Shown one piece after another: positions 51,858 through 52,106 of a stretch of 52,106 nt of DNA. The notes below the pieces were generated by a model, which was given only the letters and a program-made list of their open reading frames with translations, was not told the origin of the DNA and ran no database searches. Origin of the DNA: UBA11957 sp963603285 (GTDB taxonomy: Bacteria; Bacillota; Clostridia; Lachnospirales; Lachnospiraceae); NCBI GenBank assembly GCA_963603285.1, contig CAVCMG010000018.1:1-52106 (forward strand), given 5' to 3'. Every line of letters starts with the position of its first letter. Within the stretch, counting starts at the first letter, position 1. A program made the translations under genes and the position numbers.

Positions 51858-52106
51858 TTTCTTATATCTCCTTTATCTTACATGTATCTTCTGACATACC
51901 TTTGTATCTGTCAGCCAGTATACTGTATTTTTCCCCGTAAGTCCAGTGAACTGCCAACCACTTGTCACCTCACAGCCAGACGCCCCACATATTTATTCTC
52001 CTGCCCGCATTGTTCCGCCATCGTGTTTCTTCGCCCTCTTATCCACCTCCTCTTTTCATAGCTTTTATCATTCCTTTCGCTTCGCTCAAGGCACAAACAA
52101 GTCATG
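51858..52106. other. Gene-free end of the window
   Basis: AT-rich upstream region of the aminopeptidase gene with a minus-strand TATACT near 51917-51922 that may be its -10. No ORF with a binding site, hairpin or repeat worth naming was seen up to the window edge. Confidence 0.4.

Overview
The window comes from a chromosome of an anaerobic, endospore-forming Firmicute, most likely a gut Lachnospiraceae or close clostridial relative. Evidence for this is a full spoIIA operon joined to spoVAA/AB/AC, spoIIID, an alpha/beta-type small acid-soluble spore protein, addAB, T-box, TPP and cobalamin riboswitches, AGGAGG ribosome binding sites, TTGACA-N17-TATAAT promoters and roughly balanced GC. No RNA gene (tRNA, rRNA) or CRISPR array was seen. 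Assignments rest on reading translations and motifs by eye; no database search was possible.

Positions 1-2930 are accessory DNA at the 3' side of guaA. They hold the end of an unrecognised mobile-element-like gene, a compact convergent locus that looks like an Fst/par-type type I toxin-antitoxin system (29-residue membrane peptide plus a complementary ~70-nt antisense RNA and a shared terminator), and a decayed Tn7-like transposon end: tnsA, a tnsB N-terminus fused in frame to the C-terminal half of an ATP-binding/winged-helix protein, and 20-bp-spaced repeats resembling TnsB sites.

Positions 2934-16724 are mostly metabolic and repair genes: guaA, rhaD, spoIIID, a radical-SAM/partner DNA-repair pair under a perfect LexA box, a MATE exporter, a NhaC antiporter with LysR regulator, a HepT/MntA toxin-antitoxin pair whose antitoxin carries its own HTH and two palindromic operators, and the sulfur genes cysK and metY. 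Positions 16944-20140 are the sporulation operon spoIIAA-spoIIAB-sigF-spoVAA-spoVAB-spoVAC. Then come a zinc-ribbon/TPR membrane protein, folC behind a hairpin that can hide its ribosome binding site, and valS behind a T-box.

Positions 26680-32715 are the most unusual part. A TPP riboswitch controls ykoF-ykoE-ykoD-ykoC (an ECF transporter for a thiamine precursor), followed by a radical SAM protein with a CX8CX2C motif and an unrecognised 163-residue protein. Just beyond lies a complete cobalamin riboswitch with its own strong promoter and terminator but no gene behind it; a small ORF runs antisense to its 3' end.

Positions 32769-52106 carry an SGNH hydrolase, a spore protein, two relics of Rpn-type nucleases, a LacI regulator with a DUF89 protein, addB-addA, a membrane-anchored FMN_bind-like protein, hslO-nadE, a methyltransferase, a two-domain polyphosphate:AMP phosphotransferase with a DUF1858 protein, and an M18 aminopeptidase. 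Two long palindromic elements (249 bp and 149 bp, arms of 43 and 41 bp) sit between convergent genes.
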